Assembly: GCF_018736105.1 (NCBI RefSeq)
Contig: NZ_CP076135.1
Coordinates: 558,001-622,000, forward strand
Origin: Bradyrhizobium sediminis
GTDB lineage: Bacteria > Pseudomonadota > Alphaproteobacteria > Rhizobiales > Xanthobacteraceae
DNA length: 64,000 nucleotides
Reading direction: 5' to 3'
The first letter of the stretch is position 1. The number at the start of each line of letters is the position of its first letter. This document shows, one piece after another, positions 1 to 8,443 of this stretch. Under the pieces are notes generated by a model. The model searched no databases. It was not told the DNA's origin and worked only from the letters and a program-made list of their open reading frames with translations. The translations under genes and the position numbers were made by a program.

Positions 1-1
1 T

Positions 2-559
2 ATCAACGTTTATAATGAACGGTTCGGCAGTCTCCGAAACGCTTACCGACGCATAGGCTATGAACTTAAATGGGATTTCGACTGGATTGACCGGAGAACC
101 GAATTCAACGCGCTTCTCAGGGATACTGCCGCCGATCTCGCCGCCCGGCTTAAGAAGGCCGGCTCGGTTGCCTGTTTCGAGCAAGGGATAGACGTACTAA
201 CCGTCAACAATCGGTTTGCGATATCACTTCGTCTCGCGCGCTCTTGGCGGGGTTCGGATAGAAAGCCAATCTGGACGATCAATCGTCGCACCGTATTGCC
301 TGAGGGCCATATCGTCGCGATCAGGCTTGGCGAGGGAAACGATAGCTTACTTGACTACTTCCTGTTGCCGACCAGGGCCATGACTGGGTCGAAAATTCGC
401 TTCATGGAAGCGGGGCTATACCGATTCGACGGCTGTCGCTTCCGAACTTCCGCTCAACTCACAAAGGCAATCATCCATCAAATTGCTGGTGGTGCGCGGA
501 CAGGCGCGCTGCGGCCGGCCGCAAAAGGCTCTTGCCAGCATTATAAACGGCGTGCCTAA
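2..559 (+). CDS. C-terminal part of a recombinase-associated hypothetical protein (5' end outside window)
   Basis: The frame is open from position 2 to TAA at 557-559, giving the last 185 residues of a gene that starts left of the window. Near the visible N-terminus is RFGSLRNAYRRIGYE. As I recall, this motif is common in Rhizobiales proteins encoded with, or fused to, serine site-specific recombinases. The middle (EGHIVAIRLGEGNDSLLDYF, then a segment ending LYRFDGCRF) fits the same family from memory. The last ~25 residues are basic and low in complexity. No catalytic recombinase domain is visible in the part present. A phage- or island-related origin is inferred from family memory, not from a search. 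Confidence 0.5.
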   Translation: MNVYNERFGSLRNAYRRIGYELKWDFDWIDRRTEFNALLRDTAADLAARLKKAGSVACFEQGIDVLTVNNRFAISLRLARSWRGSDRKPIWTINRRTVLPEGHIVAIRLGEGNDSLLDYFLLPTRAMTGSKIRFMEAGLYRFDGCRFRTSAQLTKAIIHQIAGGARTGALRPAAKGSCQHYKRRA

Positions 560-651
560 ATACCTGCCTACAAGCGCTGGATTAGCGGCAACCGGCCTTG
601 TCACGCGCGAAGGGCATGAAGGGTAGAAGCCGTTTATTGGGGGACGAAGTA

Positions 652-1080
652 GTGGTCGATCTAAGGCTGCCTGCACTTGCGCTGATTTTCATTTCAGTTG
701 CCCTCATGGCCGGATGCGTGAGCAAGCAAGACCTTGACTCTTGGCAAGGCATCCCGGTCGCGGAATTGGACAAACATCCATTCTTTCTGACGGTCCCGGT
801 TGTGCGAACAATTGCCAGCGACGGAACCGAAATACGAAATTACGTCAACGGCCAGAACGTCGCGTCGTGTTCAGGCGGGGGCCAGATTTTCAAATCCACC
901 GTCGATATGGCAAGCTACAGCGGCTTCTCAAGCTGCATGCAGAAATTTCAAGCCTGCAACAATATTTTCTATATCAAGGACGGCCGCGTTCAACAGTACA
1001 TCACCAGCGGGACCGGCGGCTCCATCTGCATGACCGATGAAAGCATGAGACCGGGATTCAGAGGGTCGAAGAACTTTTGA
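652..1080 (+). CDS. Hypothetical lipoprotein
   Basis: Predicted 142-residue exported lipoprotein of unknown function. A hydrophobic stretch ends in the lipobox LMAGC, so Cys22 would be acylated after signal peptidase II cleavage. I chose the GTG at 652 because GGGGGA lies about 7 bases upstream and the signal peptide then has normal length; an in-frame ATG at 616 and TTG at 598 are alternatives. The mature part has several cysteines (in ASCSGGG, SSCMQKFQACNN and SICMTD) that could form disulfides. It sits between the recombinase-associated fragment and the SRAP gene, with no obvious operon partner. Confidence 0.65.
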   Translation: MVDLRLPALALIFISVALMAGCVSKQDLDSWQGIPVAELDKHPFFLTVPVVRTIASDGTEIRNYVNGQNVASCSGGGQIFKSTVDMASYSGFSSCMQKFQACNNIFYIKDGRVQQYITSGTGGSICMTDESMRPGFRGSKNF

Positions 1081-1108
1081 CCTCGCAACCGCTTGCGAGC
1101 CGGTTTCC

Positions 1109-1771
1109 TCACGCCGCGACCTTGTCTTCCTTGTCCACGCCGCGGGCGACGATCTTCAGCGCGTCATGTGGCAACGGCCGCTGCAGCGCCTTGGCTTCGT
1201 CCCAGGGTGCGCGCATCCAAACGTCGCGCTCTTCGTCGGTTGTCAGGATCACCGGCATGGCCTTCGGGTGAATCGGCTCGACGATCGCGTTCGGCGCCGT
1301 CGTCAGGAAGCCATAGACGTCGTGAGGGCCGGGGACCGGTTTGGACTTGGTGCCGCGGTCGCCGCGGAACAGGGTCCAGATCCCTGCAAAGGCGAACAGG
1401 GGGCGATCGCCGTTCAGCGCGAACCAGACCACATCCTTCTTACCGGTCCCTGGGTTGGGCTCAGGTGCGTATTCCGAAAAGCTATTGGCCGGCACCAGGC
1501 AGCGGTTCTCCGGCTTCAACCAGCCCCGCCAGTGGGGAGAGGAGGTGTTGCGAATATTGGTGACCGGCGGGCCGCCGAACTTCGGGGGCGCCGGCATCCC
1601 CCAGCGCATCATGGTCAGTTCGTGTTCAGAGCCAGCGTTCCGCACCACGGGCGCCGGATAGTCGGGAAATACGCCAGTCATTGGCGGCAGGTTGCCCACG
1701 TATTGGTTGACCACGCGGAAAAGCCGACGGATCGCCTCCTGGTTCGTAGTGATCGAATACAGATTGCACAT
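1109..1771 (-). CDS. SOS response-associated peptidase (SRAP/YedK/HMCES family)
   Basis: 220-residue SRAP protein, which covalently caps abasic sites in single-stranded DNA through its N-terminal cysteine. The start is the ATG at 1771 because it gives Met-Cys-Asn-Leu-Tyr. Cys2 must become the N-terminus for the thiazolidine crosslink; longer upstream extensions would bury it. The family's other active-site residues are in place: Asn75 (or 72) in TNIRN, Glu100 in SFSEY and His168 in IHPKAMP. The length matches the usual 220-230 residues. It stands alone on the minus strand, with a transposase remnant upstream. It is apparently intact. Confidence 0.93.
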   Translation of the reverse strand: MCNLYSITTNQEAIRRLFRVVNQYVGNLPPMTGVFPDYPAPVVRNAGSEHELTMMRWGMPAPPKFGGPPVTNIRNTSSPHWRGWLKPENRCLVPANSFSEYAPEPNPGTGKKDVVWFALNGDRPLFAFAGIWTLFRGDRGTKSKPVPGPHDVYGFLTTAPNAIVEPIHPKAMPVILTTDEERDVWMRAPWDEAKALQRPLPHDALKIVARGVDKEDKVAA

Positions 1772-2211
1772 TGACCGACCTGTAGGGCTTTCCGGATGCT
1801 CCGGGCGTCTAATCCTAGGGGCATTGCCGGGGCTCGCAAGGGCCGCTGTAATGCTTCGCCATGGGCACCAAGTCGCGAGAGGGGCAGCCAAATCTGCGGC
1901 GCGAAAACGACTGCCAAACATGCCCGCCAGCGCGCCACGGAGGCCGTCCGTGAGGCAGACCGCGCAGAGGCTTACCGCGCATGGTCGGTGCGGATTTGAC
2001 GCCAAGACTGTCGTGCTGGCCCAGTTGGACCAATTGGCCGCCGGCAGAGCACTGGAGCTGTTTCGCCCAGTTTTCCGGCCTCTGACACCCGACTGGACCG
2101 CCTGGACCCCATACAATACTCTGAGCTACGCGGAGAAGGTTCGATCCCAGTTCCTCTCCCTCCGCCAGCATTCTGCCTGTCCGGCCCGGACACATAGGTA
2201 ACAGAACGTAC
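1772..2211. other. Gene-free stretch next to IS remnant
   Basis: About 440 bases between the SRAP start and the IS481 remnant. No open frame here has a recognisable product. Positions 2157-2175 carry the same 18-base string (CTCCGCCAGCATTCTGCC) found at 3983-4000 beside the truncated TspO. Positions 2176-2205 (GGCCCGGACACATAGGTAAC and flank) resemble the outer end of Rhizobiales IS481-type elements as I remember them. I read the stretch as decayed mobile-element sequence plus the SRAP promoter region. Confidence 0.4.
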
Positions 2212-2340
2212 CTAAGACATGGGTGACAACCTCGTGCCGAACGGGTTGTCGAGGGGTTGCAGGGTTTTCTGCTCCAGGTCGAAGTATCCCAGATCATAGT
2301 GCATGAAGCTGACGAGCCAAATGCCGTCGGCGACCACGGG
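2212..2340 (-). mobile_element. IS481-type transposase, C-terminal remnant
   Basis: The minus strand reads about 42 residues, including WLVSFMHYDLGYFDLEQKTL, then DNPFG, ending in LSPMS and a TAG at 2212-2214. This is the characteristic C-terminus of IS481-family transposases in Rhizobiales, as I recall them. An in-frame stop about 60 bases further upstream and the lack of a DDE core show that only the 3' end survives. The matching terminal sequence follows at about 2176-2211. It marks an old insertion and deletion and cannot be active. Confidence 0.75.
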
Positions 2341-2384
2341 CGGTCCGCCGAGCGGGAGACGTGTGCAGCTTGTCGCAGCTTCTG

Positions 2385-3296
2385 CTAGGGCGCGGAATCA
2401 GCCCGAACGAGTGAGGCGAAATGCGAGCCGAAGAGACGATAACACCAAAAAGGCTCTTCCTCTAAACGTCCAAAGAGAGATTTGGGACTGAAGCCGGTCA
2501 AGCGTCTCATGTCTCTGATCATATGCGATTGGTCCGAAAAACCTGCGTCGTAGGTAATCGCGGACCATTGCGGTTCGGCACGCCCCATAGCCAGCGTCTG
2601 TTCGAGAAGGCGTTCCGCGCGCTGGTAGAATTGAAGTTTTCTGCGCGAATGCCCTGTCCACTTCTTGATCCGACGTTCAGCTTGGCGTGCGCTGAGCGAT
2701 GTAACGAGGCCGGAAGCCTTGCGCCCAATGCCGTGCACCCAATCCTGCACGCTGCGACCCAGGTCATCATGTGGTAATCGCCCTGTTTGCTGGCACCGCT
2801 CGATGTAGTCCTGCAAGAGGTCGAAAGCAGCCTGCGGCTTTCCAGTACTCAGCGCCTTTGCGAATGTGTCGACGATCTCATCGTTGGGTATCCGGCTCAA
2901 GGGCACTGTTTGATCGACGAGGCTCGAGATGTCACAGCGCGACAGGGCGGCGAACGTCGCCGGATAAAGGCCGACCGACAGAGAGACCACGCCCGAGGGG
3001 TTCCAAATGACCGAGGAGTTTGTCTGCGGACCGCTGAGGTAAATCCGTGGCAAAGGCTTCTGAACCTGGAGGCTCGTCTGTGCGGTTGAGCCTTTGAGCT
3101 TGAAGCCTGCCCCCTCGAAAAACAGCGTCAGCACACAGAACGGGAAAGCCGGATAAAAGTTGAATCTCTCGTTCGGCGCTAGCTCCCGACCGCGAGTATC
3201 ACGAACAAACCCAGCAAAAATGTTGTGCGCGACCGACGGGCGCGGTGAGAATATGGCGCAAGGCTCAGAGTGTTCCGGAAACTGTGGCCTTCCCAT
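2385..3296 (-). CDS. AraC-family transcriptional regulator
   Basis: 303-residue regulator. The C-terminal third (about residues 195-285) reads as an AraC/XylS double helix-turn-helix: an SARQAERRIKKWTGHSRRKL recognition region, then the conserved tail AITYDAGFSDQSHMIRDMRR with TGFSPKSL. The N-terminal ~180 residues would be the effector-binding, cupin-like half; its ligand cannot be read. It is divergent from the downstream MAPEG gene across about 145 bases and could regulate it, though no operator was identified. The upstream (3') side is decayed IS sequence. Confidence 0.85.
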   Translation of the reverse strand: MGRPQFPEHSEPCAIFSPRPSVAHNIFAGFVRDTRGRELAPNERFNFYPAFPFCVLTLFFEGAGFKLKGSTAQTSLQVQKPLPRIYLSGPQTNSSVIWNPSGVVSLSVGLYPATFAALSRCDISSLVDQTVPLSRIPNDEIVDTFAKALSTGKPQAAFDLLQDYIERCQQTGRLPHDDLGRSVQDWVHGIGRKASGLVTSLSARQAERRIKKWTGHSRRKLQFYQRAERLLEQTLAMGRAEPQWSAITYDAGFSDQSHMIRDMRRLTGFSPKSLFGRLEEEPFWCYRLFGSHFASLVRADSAP

Positions 3297-3440
3297 GCGT
3301 TCCCCACCGGCAGTGTCGTTTCCATTCTATCTCGTCGGGGAAGGGAATATCAGACTCCTGGCGAACACCGCAACGCCACCTAAGCCAACACGCGCGAGGC
3401 ATTGAGCCAGAGGCGGTTTTCCTCCGAGGACTTCTCCACA

Positions 3441-3833
3441 ATGACAACCGACGTTATTTCGCTCGTAGCAACAGCGCTGCTCTGCCTTGGAATACCGTTG
3501 ATCTATGGGGCAGGACGATTTCTTCAACCCGGTGGTTTCGCTTGGGCGGCGGGCAATCGTGAGTCGAAGCTGGACATCCCAGCCTGGACCCAACGCGCCG
3601 TCCAAGCTCACGCTAACTTGGTTGAGAACCTGGCTCCCTTTGCCATCCTGGTGTTGGCGGCCCAGGTATCCGGCAAGGCCAACGCTGCGACCGCGCTCGG
3701 AGCGACAATCTTCTTTTGGGGGCGCGTGGCGCACCTCTTCGTGTACATCGCAGGCATCAAGTACCTGCGATCGCTCATCTGGTTCGGCGCGTGGGGTGGT
3801 GGCGCCTTGATAGTTACGCAGCTTTTCAGATGA
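3441..3833 (+). CDS. MAPEG-family membrane protein
   Basis: 130-residue integral membrane protein of the MAPEG family (microsomal glutathione S-transferase/eicosanoid type). The ATG at 3441 is preceded by GAGGA at about 3426-3430; an upstream in-frame start only adds non-hydrophobic residues. Four hydrophobic segments are visible, the first beginning TTDVISLVATALL. Between the first two lies RESKLDIPAWTQRAVQAHAN, followed by LVENLAPFA, which is the family's conserved RAxxAHxNxxEN-type signature. Its small-molecule substrate is not predictable. It is divergent from the AraC regulator. Confidence 0.85.
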   Translation: MTTDVISLVATALLCLGIPLIYGAGRFLQPGGFAWAAGNRESKLDIPAWTQRAVQAHANLVENLAPFAILVLAAQVSGKANAATALGATIFFWGRVAHLFVYIAGIKYLRSLIWFGAWGGGALIVTQLFR

Positions 3834-3907
3834 TGGCGCTAGGAAGATCGCCCCCGAAACAGGCTCGGTCGGGCCATCTTCGGCAGACGAAACTCCATTT
3901 TCCGGCC

Positions 3908-3990
3908 GTTGCTCAAATAGTGGGTTTTGCTCCAGAAAGGTCGAAAATGCTTTGCCTTTCAATGGGAGCTGACTGACACTCTCTCCGCCA
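3908..3990. repeat. 83-bp dispersed repeat, copy A
   Basis: Aligns without gaps to 5764-5846, with about 11 mismatches in 83 bases. It begins GTTGCTCAAATAGTGGGTTT and ends TGACACTCTCTCCGCCA. Read on the minus strand, both copies give a similar short peptide containing FSTFLEQNPLFEQ or FSAFPDQNPLFEQ. Copy A ends exactly where the truncated tspO frame begins. Confidence 0.8.
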
Positions 3991-4201
3991 GCATTCTGCC
4001 GCTTGGTCGTGGACGTTTTTTGCTGCCCATAATCCGCTGCTGGGTCTTATCAATATCGTTCCGCAAGTTCTGGTGAACATTGCAACCATCGTGGCCTTCT
4101 CTCGGATTGACCGGATGGCGGGCTGGTGCCTCATGCCTCTGGCGGCATGGGTTTGCTTTGCGACCGCTCGTAACTTTGCGAGCTGGAAGCTGAACCCGTG
4201 A
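3991..4201 (+). pseudogene. TspO/MBR (tryptophan-rich sensory) protein, 3' remnant
   Basis: In frame from about 3992 to TGA at 4199-4201, the translation reads AAWSWTFFAAHNPLLGLINI and later ATIVAFSRIDRMAGWCLMPL, then AWVCFATARNFASWKLNP. This is the last two to three transmembrane segments of a TspO protein, the outer-membrane-type porphyrin/translocator protein family of about 150-160 residues. The first ~90 residues and the start codon are missing. The frame runs straight into the 83-bp repeat at 3990. It is therefore a 5'-truncated pseudogene, possibly left by insertion of the repeat or a larger element. Confidence 0.8.
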
Positions 4202-4260
4202 AGCGAAGCGTCAAACGGTCGCGCCTGAGCAGAAAGAAATGGGTGACCGTGAATGACCGT

Positions 4261-4737
4261 ATGCAGACGGGATATCGCTACGAGCTGACCGATCCCGTCG
4301 GTCGCAACTTCGATCCGGAATTCAAGCCTGAACTGACGCCCGCAGAAATGCTCGCGCTTGGTGTGTTCTGCGGCAAGTACATGACCGACTGCCGCAAGGA
4401 GTTCCCCGCGAGCTGGTTCAAGAAAGCAAAACTGTCGCCGAAAGGCCGCGACTGCTCGCTCAACTATTTTGGCGTCGACGCCAGCCGGCCGCTATCGGAA
4501 TGGCGCTCCAAAGGCTGGCTTCATGACGATGATCCGCGCGGCTGGTTTCAATGGTACTGCCGCTACTACATGGGTAGGAGGATGCCTGATGAGGACAGAC
4601 GGCAGATCAAGCGCTGGAAGGCATTTCGCCGCCACGTCAGTCAAATCAAAATGAACTGCGAGCCTGGCGATCCGTTTTGCCGCCCGCGGCAACGGCAAGC
4701 TCTGTTGCACTGGGCGTACGATAGTCGGAAGATTTGA
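4261..4737 (+). CDS. Conserved hypothetical protein
   Basis: I do not recognise a function. The product is a soluble protein of about 158 residues, rich in Trp, Tyr and charged residues. It contains GYRYELTDPVGRNFDPEFKP near the start, GVFCGKYMTDCRKEFP, and a PRGWFQWYCRYYMGRRMP segment. It looks like a single compact domain that recurs in proteobacteria as an uncharacterised family. The frame is open from a GTG at 4198 overlapping the tspO stop; I prefer the ATG at 4261 because the preceding ~21 residues are basic and low in complexity. No signal peptide is visible. Confidence 0.6.
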   Translation: MQTGYRYELTDPVGRNFDPEFKPELTPAEMLALGVFCGKYMTDCRKEFPASWFKKAKLSPKGRDCSLNYFGVDASRPLSEWRSKGWLHDDDPRGWFQWYCRYYMGRRMPDEDRRQIKRWKAFRRHVSQIKMNCEPGDPFCRPRQRQALLHWAYDSRKI

Positions 4738-4814
4738 AACTCAACATTTTTCGCACCCGGAATGTTGAGCCACATTACGACATGGGTTTTCGACCGGGAA
4801 ACGCCTGCGCGCGC

Positions 4815-5492
4815 CTACTTATCAAACCCGACGAACACCGTAGCTTCCTCGACGGACTTTCGCTCCGACACGACCGCATTTGCCGGAAACGTTTCATCCG
4901 GCCAGCCCAGCGCGATGCTTTTCATGATGATCTGATCGTCGGCTATTCCCGCGTGCTCGCGCACCACGGGTGATTGCATGATGCCCTGGCTGTTGATTAC
5001 GGCGCCCAGCCCGCGAGACCAGGCGGCATTGACCAGGGCGGTCGCCACGGCGCCGCAATCGAAGGGCGTGTCGTCGCTGCCATCCAGCACCCTGTCATAG
5101 GTAATGATCACGCATACCGGCGCGTCGAATTGGCGGAAGCCGCGCAGCACCCAGTCCTGGCGCTTGTCCTTGTTGTCGCGCTCGATCCCCATCGCGGCGA
5201 ATAATTGCTTGGCGACGCCGACCTGCCGGTCGCGGTGCTTGCCTGCAAAGGCCTGGCCCGTGCGGAACTCGCGCGACTGCGGTATGCCTGCCACCATCCG
5301 CTCGGTGTTGCCGGCGCGGATTCGATCCAGCGGTTCGCCGGAAATGACGTAGAAATTCCAGGGCTGGGTGTTCATCGACGACGGGGCGCGCATCGCCAAA
5401 CCAATGATTTCCGCAATCAGCGCCTTGGGTACGGGATCAGGTTTGTAACCGCGGATACTCCGGCGACCGAGAATAACGTCATCAAACTGCAT
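4815..5492 (-). CDS. Nitroreductase-family flavoprotein
   Basis: 225-residue FMN-dependent oxidoreductase of the nitroreductase superfamily, NAD(P)H-dependent and cytoplasmic. The start is the ATG at 5492, giving MQFDDVILGRRSIRGY. RRSIR is the N-terminal FMN-phosphate-binding motif, and APSSMNTQPWNFYVI is the family's substrate/FMN loop. The C-terminal IALGWPDE resembles the usual GYP/GWP flavin loop. In-frame codons up to 5555 are probably untranslated. The physiological substrate is unknown. It stands alone on its strand. Confidence 0.88.
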   Translation of the reverse strand: MQFDDVILGRRSIRGYKPDPVPKALIAEIIGLAMRAPSSMNTQPWNFYVISGEPLDRIRAGNTERMVAGIPQSREFRTGQAFAGKHRDRQVGVAKQLFAAMGIERDNKDKRQDWVLRGFRQFDAPVCVIITYDRVLDGSDDTPFDCGAVATALVNAAWSRGLGAVINSQGIMQSPVVREHAGIADDQIIMKSIALGWPDETFPANAVVSERKSVEEATVFVGFDK

Positions 5493-5884
5493 CTGTGTGC
5501 GATTCCCCGGATAAGTCGTGAACCAGCTTTCGCCTGACGTCACAGCGGACAACATCCATTGCGCGCCCGTAGTCGTTTAGCGGATTTTGGGATGATGAAA
5601 TTGTGCTGCCGATTTGCCCGACGTGTCAAGTATTCGGTCCAAACCGTCGATTGCGGCGGCCGCCGGCTACTTTGCATGGGGTTGTTTTCGATATTTTTGA
5701 TAGGGAGCCGCGGCGACCCGGCGCGACGGCGCCCTCCTGAAGCCGCACAGGCCTCTTCAGGCTGTTGCTCAAATAGTGGGTTTTGGTCTGGGAAGGCCGA
5801 AAATTCATGATCTTTCAATGGGAGTTGACTGACACTCTCTCCGCCATGCCTTCGCCGTGAGGCGTGGATGGCAGGCCGCCCTCG
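5493..5884. other. Intergenic region carrying 83-bp repeat copy B
   Basis: About 390 bases between the nitroreductase start and the end of the broken phosphatase gene. Apart from the repeat at 5764-5846 and its GC-rich left flank (5700-5760), I see no coding sequence. The promoter of the nitroreductase should lie near 5493-5600. Confidence 0.5.
5764..5846. repeat. 83-bp dispersed repeat, copy B
   Basis: Second copy of the repeat at 3908-3990, in the same orientation. The first 22 bases and the last ~28 bases are nearly identical between copies, and the middle is diverged. It lies about 40 bases past the 3' end of the phosphatase pseudogene. Confidence 0.8.
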
Positions 5885-6586
5885 TCAGCAAGGGCGCGGT
5901 CGCCAGAATTGCCCGCCGTTGTTGCAATACAGGCTCGGCATCCGCTGTGCCGGCGTGAACAGGGCGGCGGTCAAGGGCCTGCCGAAACAGGCCCCGGTGT
6001 CGATGTTGAGCCGGTTCGACCGCAGGTCGGGCAGGCCCGATCTGGTCGGGGTATGTCCGTGAACAACCAACGCACCGTAGTCATCGTCGCACGATAGAAA
6101 CGGCTCGCGTATCCAGAGCAGGTCCTTCTCGGACTGGTCTGCGACGGAAACGCCGGGCCGAACGCCGGCGTGCACGTAGAGCCGCTTCCGATCGGAAAAC
6201 GTCAGCGGAAGCGCTTTCATCCAGGCCAGGTGATCGGCGGGGATCTCGCCGGGATCGCTGGCGCCGTAGCTGTCGAGTGTCTGTTCGCCGCCATTGGCCC
6301 ACCAGTTCATGAGATCACGGTCCGAACGGTCCTTGTTTGCGGCGTCGATCAGCATGGCCTAGTGATTGCCGCGCAGACAGATGAAGCGATCCGGCTCGCG
6401 ATGCTGGCTCTCCATCAGGAAGTCGATCACCTTCCTTGTGTCCGGTCCTCGATCGACGTAATCGCCGACAAAGACAAAGCGAGCATTCTTTCCCTCGCTC
6501 AACAGATCGCAGGCCGCAACGAGGGATTCCAGCTCGTCAAAGCAACCGTGGATGTCGCCGATAGCGAATGTGATCGAATAGACCAT
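5885..6586 (-). pseudogene. PPP-type serine/threonine phosphatase broken by an in-frame stop
   Basis: On the minus strand one frame carries all the motifs of a PPP metallophosphatase. From the ATG at 6586 these are GDIHG (residues 10-14), GDYVDRG (41-47) and LRGNH (71-75), then later YVHAG and VVHGHTP. Codon 76 is TAG (6359-6361), directly after GNH, where the family has Glu or Asp. A single G-to-T change of GAG would give it. Translation could restart at the ATG at 6355, but the two halves split the dinuclear metal site. I call it a pseudogene, or a sequencing error. Intact length would be about 233 residues. Confidence 0.85.
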
Positions 6587-6708
6587 TGAGCGAACCCGTA
6601 GCGCGTTCCGGGCAAGTGACACGGCCGGTCGGCCGAATGCGAGATAAATATTTTTCCAGAATATTCCATAACGTGTAAATTTCCGAGGCCGTCATTTGAA
6701 TCTATCAA

Positions 6709-7116
6709 ATGACCCTGCACTCCCGATATCAGCCGACCCGGCGCGTCGGCATTTTCTGGTTCTGTGGCGAAGGCCGGAAACGCTCGACCTTCGTCGGGGT
6801 TTCCCGTGCCTGGGCCGGCACGGCCGTGATCGCAGGCGCCAGAAGGCTGGCTATCGACCACGAAGACGGCTGGACTCACGCCCGGAGGCTGAGTCCGGCG
6901 CTGGCGTCGTTCGAGTTCGATCATTTTCCGCGCGGACGGCTCGAGTGGCAGGAGCACACGGATCAATGGCGGCTTTACATCGATCAGAAGCTGTCGCGTG
7001 GGTTATTCGTCACAACGGTGTTGATGAATTGGCGCCCGCCGAGAGCTCAACTTGTGGTGTCGATCGACAGGCAATACCGTAGCCGCGCCAACATAGGGCT
7101 TCCGGCGTTACCTTAG
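6709..7116 (+). CDS. Conserved hypothetical protein beside MBL-fold gene
   Basis: 135-residue protein of unknown function. The middle and C-terminal parts look like a genuine folded domain, with FEFDHFPRGRLEW, then WRLYIDQKL, then PPRAQLVVSIDRQYRS. The N-terminal ~50 residues are basic. It ends 9 bases before the start of the metallo-beta-lactamase-fold gene, so the two are probably co-transcribed. Small proteins with a PRGR...W...YLD-type core next to an MBL-fold protein recur in bacteria as I remember it, but I know no assigned role. Confidence 0.6.
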   Translation: MTLHSRYQPTRRVGIFWFCGEGRKRSTFVGVSRAWAGTAVIAGARRLAIDHEDGWTHARRLSPALASFEFDHFPRGRLEWQEHTDQWRLYIDQKLSRGLFVTTVLMNWRPPRAQLVVSIDRQYRSRANIGLPALP

Positions 7117-7125
7117 GGATTTTGA

Positions 7126-8379
7126 GTGCGGATAAGAATTCATCGCGGGACGCGGGAAATCGGCGGCACATGCATCGAGTTGGAAAGCGCGGGCGCCCGA
7201 GTTCTGCTCGATCTCGGGCTGCCCCTGAATGCGTCGGATCTGGCCTCTACGCCGCTTCCGGAGGTCGACGGCTTGGGCAGGGAGGATGCGAGCCTTCTTG
7301 CAATCGTGCTGTCCCACGGTCACCGCGACCATTGGGGACTGGTGCCCAAAGTTGGCGACCGGATTCCCCTGGTCATGGGAAAGGTGACCGAGAGCATTAT
7401 CAGGGCGGCGGCCGACTTTGTCCCGGACGCAATCGCGCTGCACGCCGCGCACTATCTCGAGCATGGCAAACGGCTCGATATCGGTCCTTTCGCCATCACC
7501 CCGCGCCTGGTCGACCACTCGGGCTTCGACGCCTACGCCATGGAAGTCGAGGCGGGCGGCAAGCGGATCTTCTATTCCGGGGACCTGAGGGCGCATGGCC
7601 GCAAGGGGGGCCTGTTCGAGGCGCTCATCAATCATCCGCCGCGCAACATCGACACCATGCTGATGGAAGGCTCCAGCCTGGGACGTCTGGCCGAGGACCA
7701 GTCGTTTCCCTCGGAAGCCGACCTGGAAGAGATCTTCGTTGATCGCTTCAAGGATACCGCCGGCATGGCCCTGGTGGCATGCTCTGCGCAGAACATCGAC
7801 AGGGTGGTCACGATCTATCGTGCCGCCAAGCGGACCGGGCGTACGCTGATCGTCGATGCCTACGCCGCCGAAATCCTGAAGGCGACCGACCAGGACAGCA
7901 TCCCCAAACCCGTCGTGGGGTGGTCAAATCTGGCGGTTTTCATTCCCCAGGGTCAGCGGGTCCAGCTGGTGAAGAAGAACATCGCGTCGATCGTGGATAG
8001 CTATCGGGGATTCCGCCTGTGGCCCGAGCAGCTGGCAGAATATGCGCCGGGCTCGGTCATGCTGTTTCGCGGCTGGATGATGCGCGACCTCGATCGCGCC
8101 GAGGCTCTCGCCGGCGCCAGCGTGTTCTGGTCGCAATGGGACGGCTACCTCGGCGCGGGCACCCCGGGGGCGGCGCTCCAGGCCGATTGCGAGAGCCGCG
8201 GGATTCCGTTCGAGGTCATTCATACTTCGGGGCATGCCAGTCCGGGGGACCTGAAGCGCCTCGCCGCGGCCGTCGCGCCGAAGCGGCTGATCCCGATCCA
8301 CACGTTTGAGCGGGAGAAATTTCCATCGCTCTTCGAGAATGTGACCTTGATTGACGACAAGCAATGGACGGAAGCCTAG
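7126..8379 (+). CDS. MBL-fold metallo-hydrolase, RNase J/beta-CASP-like
   Basis: 417-residue metallo-beta-lactamase-fold protein starting at a GTG with TAGGGA about 9 bases upstream. The zinc-binding signature SHGHRDH is at residues 63-69; His131 (VDHSGF) and Asp153 (FYSGDL) are the next ligands. The C-terminal HTSGHASPGDL and the LIPIHTFE motif are the late histidines of RNase J/CPSF-type enzymes. That makes nucleic-acid hydrolysis likely, but it is shorter than housekeeping RNase J (about 550 residues) and lacks its C-terminal domain. It probably forms an operon with the preceding 135-residue gene and possibly the PD-(D/E)XK-like gene 64 bases downstream. Confidence 0.85.
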   Translation: MRIRIHRGTREIGGTCIELESAGARVLLDLGLPLNASDLASTPLPEVDGLGREDASLLAIVLSHGHRDHWGLVPKVGDRIPLVMGKVTESIIRAAADFVPDAIALHAAHYLEHGKRLDIGPFAITPRLVDHSGFDAYAMEVEAGGKRIFYSGDLRAHGRKGGLFEALINHPPRNIDTMLMEGSSLGRLAEDQSFPSEADLEEIFVDRFKDTAGMALVACSAQNIDRVVTIYRAAKRTGRTLIVDAYAAEILKATDQDSIPKPVVGWSNLAVFIPQGQRVQLVKKNIASIVDSYRGFRLWPEQLAEYAPGSVMLFRGWMMRDLDRAEALAGASVFWSQWDGYLGAGTPGAALQADCESRGIPFEVIHTSGHASPGDLKRLAAAVAPKRLIPIHTFEREKFPSLFENVTLIDDKQWTEA

Positions 8380-8443
8380 GTAATCAACTCAATTCCTTAT
8401 CGGAAAGTATCACAATCTAGCGGCTCAAGGGAAAGCGGTTTCG

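Noticed and set aside
5540..5818. Small minus-strand gene with FSAFPDQNPLFEQ
   Set aside because: The frame consists of the 83-bp repeat plus GC-rich flank; a similar reading occurs in the other repeat copy, so it is repeat-derived rather than a gene.
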